64,000 nt of DNA from Algoriphagus boseongensis (GCF_004362805.1 NZ_SNYF01000005.1:1601676-1665675); one strand, 5' to 3'. Positions 44,125-54,037 are shown, numbered from the stretch's first letter. The notes: generated from the sequence alone by a model not told the origin. Program-made: numbers and translations.

Positions 44125-45282
44125 TCAATAGGTTATAGTCTTATGAAACTTTAAAGGCAAGGACGCTAGTAAATCCGCTATTTGCTGACCCGCATTTCCT
44201 CCTCCATAAACGTGAGAAGAATTAGGTTTTGGTTCCATTTGGTGAGTAATGATGGCTGAGAGGATTTGATTTCTGTCATACCCTACATCAATGACATTAT
44301 TACCTCTGTCTCTTGAATTCTGCCTACTTCCAATATTCACAACGGGAACTCCTAAATACGCGCATTCTCTAATTCCTACACTACTATTTCCTACCAATCC
44401 GTTACTGTTGATTAATAATCTGAGAAAATCATTAGGCTCCATATTTTTGAAAAAATGAAAATTCTCAAGTTTGAATTTTTCACGAAACGCTCTAATTCCC
44501 GTACTAGTACCATCTGCTCCCGCATCCACATTTGGCCAAAACCAAAGTACGGGTTGATTGACTTCTTTAAGCGCAAATAAAGTCTCCTCTATATCTTTTC
44601 TGGAAGAACTAATTTCCGTAGTAACGGGATGCTGCATAACTACCCAATATCCATTGGTTAAATCTGGAGCTGATCCTACTCCCCCATATTTCTGGTAAAC
44701 ATCAAAATCAAATTCTGGAGACTGGCTTACCTCTGCCGCCAAATCAATACTTGGACATCCCGTATTAAAAACGAATTCCGGATTTTCTCCTAATTTAATA
44801 ACTCTGTCATATGCACTTTTTGAAGCCACAAAGTGATAATCAGAAAGTTTGGTAATTGAGTGTCTTACTTTTTCATCAATATTCCCTGTAACCTCTCCTC
44901 CCTGTACATGGGCCAAGGGTATATTCATATAACTTGCTGAAATAGCAGTAGCCATTGTTTCAAATCTATCTGCAACTGTGACTACGATGTCTGGGGCAAG
45001 GTTATCAAATACGGTTGATAGCTCAAGAATGCCGATTCCGGTAGTTTTTGCAGCAGCAGTTAAATTTTCTCCTTCAAGAACATTGAAAACCTTTGCCGCA
45101 ATATCAAACCCGTCTTTTTTTATGTAATTCACGGCTGATCCGTACCTGTCTAAAAGTGCAGATGCTGCCACTACTAATTGTAGCTCCAGATCTGGATGAT
45201 TTTGAATTGCTTTTAAGGCAGTCTTAATCCTTGAGTAGGAAGGCCTTGCGGTAATTACGACGCTTATTTTTCTTTTAGTCAT
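44125..45282 (-). CDS. neuC: UDP-HexNAc 2-epimerase, hydrolysing (NeuC/LegG-type)
   Basis: About 385 residues. KRKISVVITARPSYSRIKTALKA at the N-terminus; VVTVADRFETMATAISASYMNIPLAHVQGGEVTGNIDEKVRHSITKLSDYHF is the conserved catalytic region (D/R/E/H). Later come NTGCPSIDL and LVGNSSVGIRECAYLGVPVVNIGSRQ. It makes ManNAc (or its diacetamido analogue) from the UDP-sugar, feeding NeuB. The frame is open to a GTG at 45327, but ATG at 45282 has AAGGAT spaced 8 nt upstream and begins at the right residue, so I chose it. Next to neuB with a 5-nt gap. Confidence 0.9.
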   Translation of the reverse strand: MTKRKISVVITARPSYSRIKTALKAIQNHPDLELQLVVAASALLDRYGSAVNYIKKDGFDIAAKVFNVLEGENLTAAAKTTGIGILELSTVFDNLAPDIVVTVADRFETMATAISASYMNIPLAHVQGGEVTGNIDEKVRHSITKLSDYHFVASKSAYDRVIKLGENPEFVFNTGCPSIDLAAEVSQSPEFDFDVYQKYGGVGSAPDLTNGYWVVMQHPVTTEISSSRKDIEETLFALKEVNQPVLWFWPNVDAGADGTSTGIRAFREKFKLENFHFFKNMEPNDFLRLLINSNGLVGNSSVGIRECAYLGVPVVNIGSRQNSRDRGNNVIDVGYDRNQILSAIITHQMEPKPNSSHVYGGGNAGQQIADLLASLPLKFHKTITY

Positions 45283-45287
45283 AAGAA

Positions 45288-46286
45288 TTATCCTTGTTCT
45301 AAGTCGTCCCAGTTCAAGAAATCCCACTGGTTTAAATCTCTAGATAATTTTTTACCTAAAACCAATTCAAAGTCCTTAGCAGGAATTCCATACCCTTTTG
45401 GTTTTTTAGCTTCTAAACAAGCGGAAGTTAGGATTTCTCCTTTTTTTAGCGGTCTATTTATCGCGAGACTCTTTTCGAATATCTTTTTGAGTTCTTGAAA
45501 GGACTCAATTCTATCCTTATAAATTGGATGGGTAAGAGAGGTTTGAATTTGCCGAATTCCCTTTACCATCTCCCGAGTTTGATCAATAGTTATACTTGCA
45601 GGCGTATCTGGTCCAAATTGCCTTTTATCAAATACAACATGGAATTCAAATAACTCAGCACCTAAAGTAGCAGCAGCTAAACAAGCGAAAATATCTCCAC
45701 TGTGGTCAGAAAATCCCACTGGGATTTGGTATCTATTTTTAAGTTCTACGATTACGTTGAGTCCCCATTGTTCTGGGCGTGTAGGATATGCTGTAGTACA
45801 TTGAAGAATACTTAATTCATTTCCATAACCTTTAATAAAATTGACTGTGGAGTCAATTTCTTCCCAACTACTCATTCCTGAGCTCAAAATAATTGGCTTA
45901 CCAGTTTTGGCAATTTTTTCCAACATTAGCCAATTGGAAACCTCACCTGACCCGATTTTATACCGCTTTACATCAATTTCCTCTAGCCAATCCACAGCAA
46001 GATTGCTAAAGGGAGATGAAATAAATTCCAATCCTTTTTCATCACAATGGGCCTTCAATTCCTTCCATTGATAAAGAGAAAATTCCATTCTTTTCCAATA
46101 ATCAAAACGGGTGGCATCTTGCTTTGAAAATTTGACCCTAAAGGGCTCATATACTGAACTTTCTGCCAGAGCGATATGGGTCTGAAATTTCACTGCATCA
46201 ACCCCAGTCTCAGCTAATGCATCAATATAAGCATGAGCTGTACCGAGACTTCCATCGTGAGCTTGAGCAAGTTCTGCAATTATCAA
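45288..46286 (-). CDS. neuB: nonulosonic acid synthase (NeuB-type)
   Basis: 332 residues. IIAELAQAHDGSLGTAHAYIDALAETGVDAVKFQTH is the NeuB TIM barrel start. RYKIGSGEVSNWLMLEKIAKTGKPIILSSGMSSWEEI, ILQCTTAYPT, PVGFSDHSGDIF and EFHVVFDKRQFGPD follow, and the C-terminal SAF-like tail begins SLAINRPLKKGEIL. It condenses PEP with ManNAc or a related 2-acetamido hexose. The full-length start is TTG at 46286. No legionaminic acid dehydratase or aminotransferase is seen nearby, so Neu5Ac is the simpler product, but the other genes could lie elsewhere. Confidence 0.92.
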   Translation of the reverse strand: MIIAELAQAHDGSLGTAHAYIDALAETGVDAVKFQTHIALAESSVYEPFRVKFSKQDATRFDYWKRMEFSLYQWKELKAHCDEKGLEFISSPFSNLAVDWLEEIDVKRYKIGSGEVSNWLMLEKIAKTGKPIILSSGMSSWEEIDSTVNFIKGYGNELSILQCTTAYPTRPEQWGLNVIVELKNRYQIPVGFSDHSGDIFACLAAATLGAELFEFHVVFDKRQFGPDTPASITIDQTREMVKGIRQIQTSLTHPIYKDRIESFQELKKIFEKSLAINRPLKKGEILTSACLEAKKPKGYGIPAKDFELVLGKKLSRDLNQWDFLNWDDLEQG

Positions 46287-46297
46287 GTTGAAATTAT

Positions 46298-47389
46298 TTA
46301 AGATTCAAAAACATGAATAAGGCGTGATTCCCAAGCCTTTAAGCTATGAAAGTTTTCAAAATCAAAATCTCCATAATTTGTTTCCAAATTATTTTCAAAA
46401 TCTCTTAAAACTTCCGAAAAAGTATCAATCCACTCAGATATCAAATTAGGATGATCTATTAATCTTGCTTTGGGATAATTTCCTAGAACTTCTGGAATTC
46501 CACCATTTTTTGAAGCCAAAACATAATTACCACATTTGATTGCTTCACCTAATGAAAGCCCAAAACCTTCTTTCCAAAGGGAGGTAAAGAAATAAAAATC
46601 ACTTAATTGGAGATATTCCGCTACTTGATCCAATGGCAAAGAGCCGGTTTGAACAATCCTTTCAGATTCTTGAATAGGCTGTTTGTTACCAATAATCAAA
46701 ATTTTAATATTTGGAGAAAGCTCTAAAATTGAGGGGATCATCTTTTGAAAGAGATGCAGACCTTTAACAACTCTAGAATTAGCCATCCAAGTAACCAAGA
46801 TATCTTGTTTCCCTAACCCCTTTTGTTTTCTTTTAAATTGTTTTTCTTCTTTGGATAAAGGATAAAAAAGTTTGGAATCAATTCCATTTCCCACAATTTT
46901 CACCTCCGGAGTAAATCTTTCATTTATTCGAATACTCTCCTCATATCCCAATTTTGTCAAAAATAGAATTTCATCTGTTTTTTCTTGGGTTTGGGAAGAA
47001 AGAGATAAAGAATGACCGTGGTAATAAAAAATCAACTTTGAGCCCTTTGGTAATTGGTGCTTTGCAGACGAAATAGCGGCTAATAATACCTGGTCATCTA
47101 CTACCAAAATATTTAATGGAAGACCTTTTTTTCCAATCTCCAATAACTTGGCTATATAATCTTTAGCTACCTGGTGGGTTAAAAAGTAGTTTTTATTTAC
47201 CAAGGCTAATCTAGTCCAAGCTCTTTTTTGGCAAAAAATAAATCTTGAAGATGGAGATTGAGATGGGGAAAGAACAATATCAATTACCGAATTAGATCTC
47301 AAAAAATAATCAATCTCATAAGTCCAACTTCCAATTCCTTTAGAAGGAAGTCCTATATTGGAAACTAGAACGTTTATTTTTTTATTCAA
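46298..47389 (-). CDS. family 4 glycosyltransferase
   Basis: 363 residues, GT-B. KINVLVSNIGLPSKGIGSWTYEIDYFL at the N-terminus, then FYYHGHSLSLSSQ and EVKIVGNGIDSKLFYPL. The donor domain has VTWMANSRVVKGLHLF, LSDFYFFTSLWKEGFGLSLGEAIKCGNYVLASKNGGIPEVLG (E-x7-E region) and a short tail. TTG start at 47389. Directly upstream of neuB, so it may handle the step linking the nonulosonic residue or its acceptor; this is positional inference only. Confidence 0.85.
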   Translation of the reverse strand: MNKKINVLVSNIGLPSKGIGSWTYEIDYFLRSNSVIDIVLSPSQSPSSRFIFCQKRAWTRLALVNKNYFLTHQVAKDYIAKLLEIGKKGLPLNILVVDDQVLLAAISSAKHQLPKGSKLIFYYHGHSLSLSSQTQEKTDEILFLTKLGYEESIRINERFTPEVKIVGNGIDSKLFYPLSKEEKQFKRKQKGLGKQDILVTWMANSRVVKGLHLFQKMIPSILELSPNIKILIIGNKQPIQESERIVQTGSLPLDQVAEYLQLSDFYFFTSLWKEGFGLSLGEAIKCGNYVLASKNGGIPEVLGNYPKARLIDHPNLISEWIDTFSEVLRDFENNLETNYGDFDFENFHSLKAWESRLIHVFES

Positions 47390-47402
47390 GTAAGAAAATG
47401 AT

Positions 47403-49196
47403 TTAAAATTCTTGCAATTCTACCATCCTTTGAAACAACCTACTTTCCTCGATCAATTCTTCAAAGGACCCTTGACTTACAATTTTACCTGAATCCAGCA
47501 CTAAAATTTTGTCTGCCTTTTTTACCGTACTTAATCGATGTGCAACTATGATAATCGTGTATTTCCCTTTAAGATTTTCAATATTTTCTTGAATAGATCT
47601 TTCTGTTTCACTGTCTAGCGCAGAGGTTGCTTCATCAAGAATTAAGACATCGACTTCTTTATACAATTCTCGGGCAATTGAAATCCGTTGCTTTTGGCCT
47701 CCACTAACCAGCATTCCATTATCCCCAAGTTTAGTGTTTTCTTTTTCTGGCAATCCATTTACAAAATTCAGAATATTGGCCAATCGGATGGCCTCCTCAA
47801 ATCTTCTGAAATTTTCAGGAGTTGGATTGTCCCAAAAAGTCACATTATTAAAAATCGAATCATTAAAAATCACAGGCTCCTGGGTGATATACCCAAACCT
47901 TCTTCTTATTGAAGATTTGTCAAAATCTACTCGATCTTGACCATTAATCTGAACTAAACCTGAGCTCGGCTCCAAAAGACCTATTACCAAATTTACCATG
48001 GTGGTCTTTCCACTTCCGGAGCCTCCTACAAGAGCCAAAGTTTTCAAATTTTCAATTTCCAAATTGATATCCTTCAGGACGGGAATCCCTGGTTTATAGG
48101 AAAAATTAAGTTCTATAAGGCTTATTTGACTTATTTGAGAAATTGAAGATTTATGAACTTGAGGCTCTGCAAGTGAGCGGAACTCATCCATCAATTCCAT
48201 TGCGGCTACAATTCCTCCGTAATGAGCAACGAATCCTTGCCAACTTGTCTGGAGACTTATCAGATAATTTAATGCCCTATAGAAGAAAAGCAAACTGGCT
48301 AGAATAGTAGCCATTTGCCCCCCCATGTAATTTACTTGGACAAGGATCACTAAGACTACAATTATTAAAACAATTGGCTCTCGAATCGCCCCCAAAAAGG
48401 CATTATAAATCCCGATTTTCTTTTGCTGAAACTCAATAGAATCAATGATTGCCTTAAGCTTCATTTTATACCTGGAAAAATAATCCGTTGCTTTTAGATA
48501 TTTAAAATTATGGACAGCTTGGATTAGATAAGATTGGAATTCATGATTGTAAGCGGTGACGCCTACGGAAGCTTTTTCGGTGAATTTGAAAATTATCTTA
48601 AAAATGAAATTCGATAAAAATCCTCCAACACTAACCAAAAGAGCAAATTGGAAATTTGACATCATCGCCAAAACCACATAAACAAGCAATAAAACTACAT
48701 ATTGAATAGTACTGAAATAGGTTAAGAAAGAATAGGTAACCTTAAATACTTCACCTGAAAGCGTATTTTGGATTTTCCCGGCATCAAGATTTACAAAGTT
48801 TTTAAAGGTCATTCCACCAAGCCCATCCACCATTTCATATCGGAGTTTTTTTACAAACTCCATCTGAAGTCTAGTCTTAAACATCCCATCGTAAAACTTT
48901 AGCGCCGACTTTAAAATGAATAAAACTACCATCACTCCCAGTATCACATTGAGATTTAGGCCAAATCCCAACATCTCTATCCAGTCTAAAAGGAAATCCA
49001 AATTCCCTAAAGCCGCTCGATTTTCAGGTGTAATACCATCTGCAGCCAATTGAAATACCGGAATGAAAAGGGCCAATCCAAACCCATCAAGTAATCCTAC
49101 CAGAAAGCTTACTCCTACTAAAAAAATAACCTTTATTCCCAGGTACTCATAAAAAAACGAGAAGTACCTGAAATATTTTTGGATAAATCCTTTCAA
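47403..49196 (-). CDS. ABC transporter, permease-ATPase fusion (PglK/MsbA-like flippase)
   Basis: 597 residues. An N-terminal exporter membrane domain with six helices (about 20-320). The ATPase domain has the Walker A ALVGGSGSGKTTMVNLVIGLLEP, the Q-loop in YITQEPVIF, the signature VSGGQKQRISIARELY, Walker B VLILDEATSALD and the H-loop VAHRLSTV. It resembles PglK, which flips undecaprenyl-diphosphate glycans, and MsbA. No Wzx-type flippase was seen in the window, so this is the candidate flippase for the capsule unit. TTG start at 49196, 11 nt after the wzc stop. Confidence 0.85.
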   Translation of the reverse strand: MKGFIQKYFRYFSFFYEYLGIKVIFLVGVSFLVGLLDGFGLALFIPVFQLAADGITPENRAALGNLDFLLDWIEMLGFGLNLNVILGVMVVLFILKSALKFYDGMFKTRLQMEFVKKLRYEMVDGLGGMTFKNFVNLDAGKIQNTLSGEVFKVTYSFLTYFSTIQYVVLLLVYVVLAMMSNFQFALLVSVGGFLSNFIFKIIFKFTEKASVGVTAYNHEFQSYLIQAVHNFKYLKATDYFSRYKMKLKAIIDSIEFQQKKIGIYNAFLGAIREPIVLIIVVLVILVQVNYMGGQMATILASLLFFYRALNYLISLQTSWQGFVAHYGGIVAAMELMDEFRSLAEPQVHKSSISQISQISLIELNFSYKPGIPVLKDINLEIENLKTLALVGGSGSGKTTMVNLVIGLLEPSSGLVQINGQDRVDFDKSSIRRRFGYITQEPVIFNDSIFNNVTFWDNPTPENFRRFEEAIRLANILNFVNGLPEKENTKLGDNGMLVSGGQKQRISIARELYKEVDVLILDEATSALDSETERSIQENIENLKGKYTIIIVAHRLSTVKKADKILVLDSGKIVSQGSFEELIEESRLFQRMVELQEF

Positions 49197-49207
49197 TCTA
49201 TGTTAGT

Positions 49208-51592
49208 TCAGAATTTGAATTTTTTCTTCTTTTTATTGTCGTCATCGTAATACCCATACCCGTATCCATATGAGTATCCATAACCTCCGTAAGAAACTTT
49301 ATTCGCATCAAGGCCATTAAAAATCGCATAGAGATTTTTAATTCCTTTTTGCTCTTTTAACCCATTGAGGGCATCAATAAAAATCTTTTCGGAATAATTC
49401 TGACGGAATACAAAGAGCGTAAAATCGACCATTGTCAATAGATCAAGAGTCTCAGAAACTAGGCCAACTGGTGGAGTGTCCAGAACTATGACATCATAAA
49501 CTTCTTTTAGACTATTAACCAACTTTTCAAAGTTTGAAGAAAATAAAAGCTCTGAAGGATTGGGAGGAATTGGACCAGAAAGGATCAAATCCAAATTTTC
49601 ATATTGGGTAGTTTTAATGATTTTCTTAAAATCCTCCTCTTGCCCGCTTAAGAAGTTGGATAGGCCAATATCATTTTTCAAGCCAAATTCATTAAAGATT
49701 TTTGGCTTTCTCATATCACAACCAATCAGGATTGTTTTCTTTCCTGTTAAGGAATAAACCGATGCCAAATTCATGGCGCAAAACGTTTTACCTTCACCCG
49801 AAATGGTAGAGGTAATCATTAACGTAAGCTGTTTTTCTTTAGGAACCAGAAACTTAATATTTGATCTCAATGATCTAAAGCCTTCTGCTATTCCAGATTT
49901 CCCTGCATTAAAAACTACTAAACTGTCTTTGGTTTTACTTGCCAAAATTGTGGAGAGAACTGGAATTTTAAGTTTTCTCTCCAAATACTTTGGTTCCTCG
50001 ATTTTAGTTCTGAAGAATTCTCTACCTAATACAATTAGGATTGGTAAAAGAATTCCAGCAAAAATGGCAGCGAGGTAGTTTCGAGCTGGCTTTGGACTCA
50101 CCTGAAGAACTCCCGCCTTTGCATACTCTATTATTTTATTACTCGGCGTATTTGATGCTTTCGAAATTGCCGATTCCGCCCTTCTTTCTGAAAGGTAATT
50201 GTATATGTTTTCATTCAGGGTGGCCTGTCTTTGAAGCTTAATTAGATTTTGCTCTGCTTGAGGCAAAGAACGGAAGGAGGCTTCTATTTGCTTCTTTCTA
50301 TTCTCCAAATCGGCAATAACCATAGCATTATTTCTATCAACATTGGATAGAATTTCAGAAATGGAATTGTTAAGGTCGGCTAGCTTTTTATTCGCTTCCC
50401 TTACTTGGGGTGATATATCAGTTTGGGTTGCTCTTAATCTTGACCTATCCACTTGCACTGCAAGCAGATTTTCAATCAACCCATTCAGATAAGGATCATC
50501 AATACCCAAGCCCGATGGAACTACGATTTCATTGTAATTTTCCCTTACTAAATAATCTTTTAAAGACTGGTAATACCTCTTTTTGAGGTTTTCATTAGCA
50601 AGCTGGGTCTCTATTTCAGTCAATTGAGTAAATACCGCGGAACTTTCAGAGCTCAAATTAAAAATCTGATTTGAGGCTCGATAATCCTGCATTTGATTTT
50701 CAAAAAAGCTCAAAGAATCGGCAACCCCTGCAACTTGGGAATCGATGAAATTGATAGTCCTGTTTGCAATTTCATTTTTCTCGTACAACTCAAGTTCCAA
50801 ATAGGTCTCCATCAAAGCATTGAGATAGGCTTCTCCCTTTGACCTATTTTGAGATAGAAGACTGATATTTAAAATAGAAGAATTTTTATCCTCGAGGGCG
50901 ATTATTAGCCCTAATGAATAAAAATTGATCAGATAATTTTTATCTCTAAGGACAAAAATGGATGAACCTGAAGTTTGTCCTGAGGTATTATTTATCTTGA
51001 TTTTAAAATTTGGAGTGTCGACCCATTCGCCAAACTTAAAATTCGCAGATTCTAATTTTCCTGATCCACCATAGCTGCCGTCTGGAAATAATTGTGAATA
51101 GCTTTCTTCTGGAAAGGAAAGAGTGAATGAATCAATTGAATTCCAATCTACTTTTATCCTCCCATTGAGCAATTGAGGAGATTTCCAATCTACTTCAACG
51201 ACTATAGGGGTTTGCTTATAAACCTCAACATTACGAAATGTCTCTTCTTGATAATATTCAACCTGGAAGTCAAGTTTTGCAAGAGTCGCCTCAGCAATTG
51301 GCCTTGACTTAATGATGATCATTTCATTTGTCAATCCCATGCCCTGATCTTGAGTTAATGCGGGATTCTCAAAAAATGAAAATGCTTTTTCATTTTCCTT
51401 TATAAAAAATTTTGCAGAAACATTATAAAGCGGAGGAGTAGTTTCTGTTTGATAAAATGCAGCGGCAATAAAAAACAGTAAACTCAGTAAAATCCAAGGC
51501 CAAATTTTTAAAATCTTAGGAAGGATAGTTTTTAAATCAAAACTACTTTCCTCTCCTTTAAAAAGATCGATGTCTTCAGCTTCAAAGCTCAT
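49208..51592 (-). CDS. wzc: Wzc-type polysaccharide copolymerase / tyrosine autokinase
   Basis: 794 residues. Wzz-like domain with TM1 at about 29-47 and TM2 at about 505-522, separated by a coiled-coil-rich periplasmic part (270-470). The C-terminal kinase has Walker A SGEGKT (598-603), Walker A' ILIGCDMRKP (621-630) and Walker B VIVLDTPP (701-708). A Tyr-rich tail has eight Tyr between 768 and 782, then DDD and a Lys-rich end. It controls chain length and export through cyclic phosphorylation, with Wza. No Wzb-type phosphatase was recognised in the window. It lies 10 nt after the wza stop. Confidence 0.94.
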   Translation of the reverse strand: MSFEAEDIDLFKGEESSFDLKTILPKILKIWPWILLSLLFFIAAAFYQTETTPPLYNVSAKFFIKENEKAFSFFENPALTQDQGMGLTNEMIIIKSRPIAEATLAKLDFQVEYYQEETFRNVEVYKQTPIVVEVDWKSPQLLNGRIKVDWNSIDSFTLSFPEESYSQLFPDGSYGGSGKLESANFKFGEWVDTPNFKIKINNTSGQTSGSSIFVLRDKNYLINFYSLGLIIALEDKNSSILNISLLSQNRSKGEAYLNALMETYLELELYEKNEIANRTINFIDSQVAGVADSLSFFENQMQDYRASNQIFNLSSESSAVFTQLTEIETQLANENLKKRYYQSLKDYLVRENYNEIVVPSGLGIDDPYLNGLIENLLAVQVDRSRLRATQTDISPQVREANKKLADLNNSISEILSNVDRNNAMVIADLENRKKQIEASFRSLPQAEQNLIKLQRQATLNENIYNYLSERRAESAISKASNTPSNKIIEYAKAGVLQVSPKPARNYLAAIFAGILLPILIVLGREFFRTKIEEPKYLERKLKIPVLSTILASKTKDSLVVFNAGKSGIAEGFRSLRSNIKFLVPKEKQLTLMITSTISGEGKTFCAMNLASVYSLTGKKTILIGCDMRKPKIFNEFGLKNDIGLSNFLSGQEEDFKKIIKTTQYENLDLILSGPIPPNPSELLFSSNFEKLVNSLKEVYDVIVLDTPPVGLVSETLDLLTMVDFTLFVFRQNYSEKIFIDALNGLKEQKGIKNLYAIFNGLDANKVSYGGYGYSYGYGYGYYDDDNKKKKKFKF

Positions 51593-51602
51593 TATTTATA
51601 GA

Positions 51603-52430
51603 TTAATTATTAACAAGGGTAAGGATCAAAGCAATGGCTGTAATGGAGGTTGTCAAAAGTGTAAGAGTTTCAACTAAGGTATTTCCAGCGCCTATTTCCC
51701 TAACTTTCATTGGTTCAGCGTAGATCATATCATTTGGTTTCAAAAAATAATATTCAGACCCCAATAGTTCTTGATCCAGCAAGTTGATTTTATGAATTTG
51801 AGATCCATCGGGATATTGTCTTACAAGAAGAACCTCATCTCTCTTGGCAACCCTACTTAAATCCCCAGCATAGGCTATAGCCTCAAAAATGGTAACTCTA
51901 TTTTGAAGAATAGTATACTTTCCGGACCTGTTAAATTCACCTAAAGCACTAAATCGAATCCCGCCCAATCTAACTCTTACAAAAAACTCTCCTTGGTTGA
52001 TAAAACGGGAAACCTCTTTTTCTACCAGTTCTTTGGCGCTCTCCGTTGTCAATCCCAATAATTTCATTTTACCGATAAGTGGGATTTCTACATTTCCTTC
52101 ATCATCCAAAGTATATCCATTCATAAAAAAAGCATCTCCAGAACCCTGGTTTCCTGCAGCAGCTGCTTGGTTTTGAGGATCATTAGACACTGCTCCAAAA
52201 ACAAGGTTAAGCTTGTCATCAGTAGTTTTGATATTGATTTCAACAATATCATTTACCTGCAAAAGATATTCTTCAGTTTGATATGGATATTTTTTGCTTG
52301 TTTCTACCAAGGGACCGGTACTTTTATCCAACTCTTGCATGTAAATGAGTTTTTCATTAGAAACACAAGAAATTAAGAACAGAGCTATTACCGCGAACAA
52401 ACTTGCGGACTTGAAACACTTTTGAAGCAT
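51603..52430 (-). CDS. wza: outer-membrane polysaccharide export protein (Wza family), short form
   Basis: 275 residues. A lipoprotein signal with lipobox LISC (Cys22). Poly_export domain: YLLQVNDIVEINIKT, YTLDDEGNVEIPLIGKMKLLGLTTESAKELVEKEV; then the SLBB-like unit SALGEFNRSGKYTILQNRVTIFEAIAYAGDLSRVAKRDEVLLVRQ. A C-terminal hydrophobic helix (about 250-273) replaces the amphipathic helix barrel of longer Wza, as is usual for short Bacteroidota forms. Forms the export channel with wzc, 10 nt downstream. Confidence 0.93.
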   Translation of the reverse strand: MLQKCFKSASLFAVIALFLISCVSNEKLIYMQELDKSTGPLVETSKKYPYQTEEYLLQVNDIVEINIKTTDDKLNLVFGAVSNDPQNQAAAAGNQGSGDAFFMNGYTLDDEGNVEIPLIGKMKLLGLTTESAKELVEKEVSRFINQGEFFVRVRLGGIRFSALGEFNRSGKYTILQNRVTIFEAIAYAGDLSRVAKRDEVLLVRQYPDGSQIHKINLLDQELLGSEYYFLKPNDMIYAEPMKVREIGAGNTLVETLTLLTTSITAIALILTLVNN

Positions 52431-52515
52431 TTATAGAAAGATTAGTATGTAATTTTAAAAACAGGCCAAAAATAAAAATTAATCACAATTAAATTCTTTA
52501 TTTCCAAAATTGACC

Positions 52516-53820
52516 TTAAAGTCTGGCATCGACATCTTTTTTGGATAGAAACCCTTTAACATCGTAGACTACTTGACTTTTTGATTTCCGAATTGGGAGA
52601 TTTTGAAATTGTTTATGGGAAACCGCCAGAATAACAGCGGAATAATCATCCAAATTAGGCGAATTATCACCCGAGATAATATCTATTCCATATTCATGAC
52701 GGACTTCTGATGGATTAGCCCAAGGATCATAAATATCCACATCCATATCAAATGATTTGAGCTCATGAAAGATATCTATTACTCGGGTATTTCTAACATC
52801 CGGACAATCTTCTTTGAAAGTAAATCCTAAGATTAGAACTTTTGAGTCGATCACTTTTAAATCTTTTCTCATCATCAACTTGATCACTTCAGTTGCGACG
52901 TGCTTTCCCATGCTGTCATTTAGTCTTCTTCCAGCAAGAATGATTTCTGGATGGTACCCAACCTCCTGAGCTTTTTGGGCTAAATAAAATGGATCTACCC
53001 CGATGCAATGTCCACCAACTAATCCAGGTTTAAACTTCAAGAAGTTCCATTTTGTACCAGCAGCTTCCAAAACTTCGTGGGTGTCTATTCCAAGTAAATT
53101 GAAGATTTTAGACAGTTCATTAACGAAGGCAATGTTGATGTCACGCTGGGAATTTTCAATCACTTTAGCTGCCTCTGCTACCTTTATGGACGAGGCTTTA
53201 TGAGTACCTGCGGTGATCACTTGCTTGTATAATTGATCCACATATTCTGCCACTTCTGCAGTACTTCCGGAAGTAACCTTTAGTATTTTAGAAACCGTAT
53301 GTTCCTTATCACCTGGATTAATTCGTTCAGGTGAGTAGCCTGCAAAAAAGTCTTTATTATAAGTTAGCCCTGAAACTTTTTCCAATACAGGCACGCATTC
53401 CTCTTCTGTGACTCCAGGATATACCGTCGACTCATAAATCACAATATCCCCTTTTTTGAGGTATTTGCCGATATTTTCAGAAGCCCTCAACATGGGAGTC
53501 AATACAGGTCTGTTATGTTTGTCTGTTGGGGTAGGTACAGTAACTATATAAATATCACAATCGGCAAGCTCTTGGGAATCAAAAGTCGGAAAAAGACCCT
53601 TTTGTAGAGATTTTGGAGATTTTTCCTGAAGCACAGATTGAAGCAATTCATCCTCAACCTCCAAAGTGAAATCCTTTCCTGATTTTAAATCTCCTACTCT
53701 TTTTTGATCAATATCGAATCCTATAACAGGGAATTTCTTAGCAAATTCTACCGCTAGTGGTAACCCAACATAGCCTAGACCGATAATGCCTAGTTTAATT
53801 TCGTTCAATGGTTTTAACAT
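52516..53820 (-). CDS. UDP-sugar 6-dehydrogenase (TviB/WbpO/WbpA-like)
   Basis: 434 residues. Rossmann loop [13 protein letters not shown] (11-23), [28 protein letters not shown], the catalytic Cys272 in [17 protein letters not shown], and [15 protein letters not shown] at the third domain. The EECVPVLE and GHCIGVDP context groups it with UDP-GlcNAc/GalNAc 6-dehydrogenases (TviB/WbpO group) rather than UDP-Glc dehydrogenase. It makes a UDP-HexNAc uronate from the UDP-HexNAc with two NAD. It is first in the dehydrogenase-wza-wzc-flippase operon, after a predicted promoter and a 150-nt leader. Confidence 0.9.
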   Translation of the reverse strand: MLKPLNEIKLGIIGLGYVGLPLAVEFAKKFPVIGFDIDQKRVGDLKSGKDFTLEVEDELLQSVLQEKSPKSLQKGLFPTFDSQELADCDIYIVTVPTPTDKHNRPVLTPMLRASENIGKYLKKGDIVIYESTVYPGVTEEECVPVLEKVSGLTYNKDFFAGYSPERINPGDKEHTVSKILKVTSGSTAEVAEYVDQLYKQVITAGTHKASSIKVAEAAKVIENSQRDINIAFVNELSKIFNLLGIDTHEVLEAAGTKWNFLKFKPGLVGGHCIGVDPFYLAQKAQEVGYHPEIILAGRRLNDSMGKHVATEVIKLMMRKDLKVIDSKVLILGFTFKEDCPDVRNTRVIDIFHELKSFDMDVDIYDPWANPSEVRHEYGIDIISGDNSPNLDDYSAVILAVSHKQFQNLPIRKSKSQVVYDVKGFLSKKDVDARL

Positions 53821-53975
53821 ATATTCTAAAATTTTACGCTATTTTTTTACAGCTTCGCCCCTTCAGTCACAAAGACTTAGCATAGGATTTCGGGAAATAG
53901 CTGTAGAATGCCGTTTTTGTGATTGATTTTTAAAGAAAAAAAGGCAGGTCTAGTATATCCTGAAATGACTTTAAA

Positions 53976-54013
53976 ATGAGTACCAAAATTACTCATATTA
54001 ATTTCTAGGCAAA
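53976..54013 (-). promoter_or_regulatory. predicted capsule-export promoter with palindromic operator
   Basis: On the minus strand TTTG (54010-54013), 18 nt spacer, then TAATTTTG (53984-53991), a perfect TAnnTTTG -7 box. The box sits inside the inverted repeat ATGAGTA-N7-TACTCAT (53976-53996). Its core at 53979-53995 matches 3676-3692 at 15 of 17 positions. Confidence 0.6.
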
Positions 54014-54037
54014 GAATTTGGTTAAAGAAAAAGATGC

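Noticed and set aside
45283..45327. GTG start extending the epimerase
   Set aside because: It would overlap neuB by 40 nt and add residues not in the family; ATG at 45282 has a good ribosome site.
53821..53975. JUMPstart/ops element in the capsule leader
   Set aside because: No GGCGGTAG-like sequence is present; only the palindromic promoter is supported.
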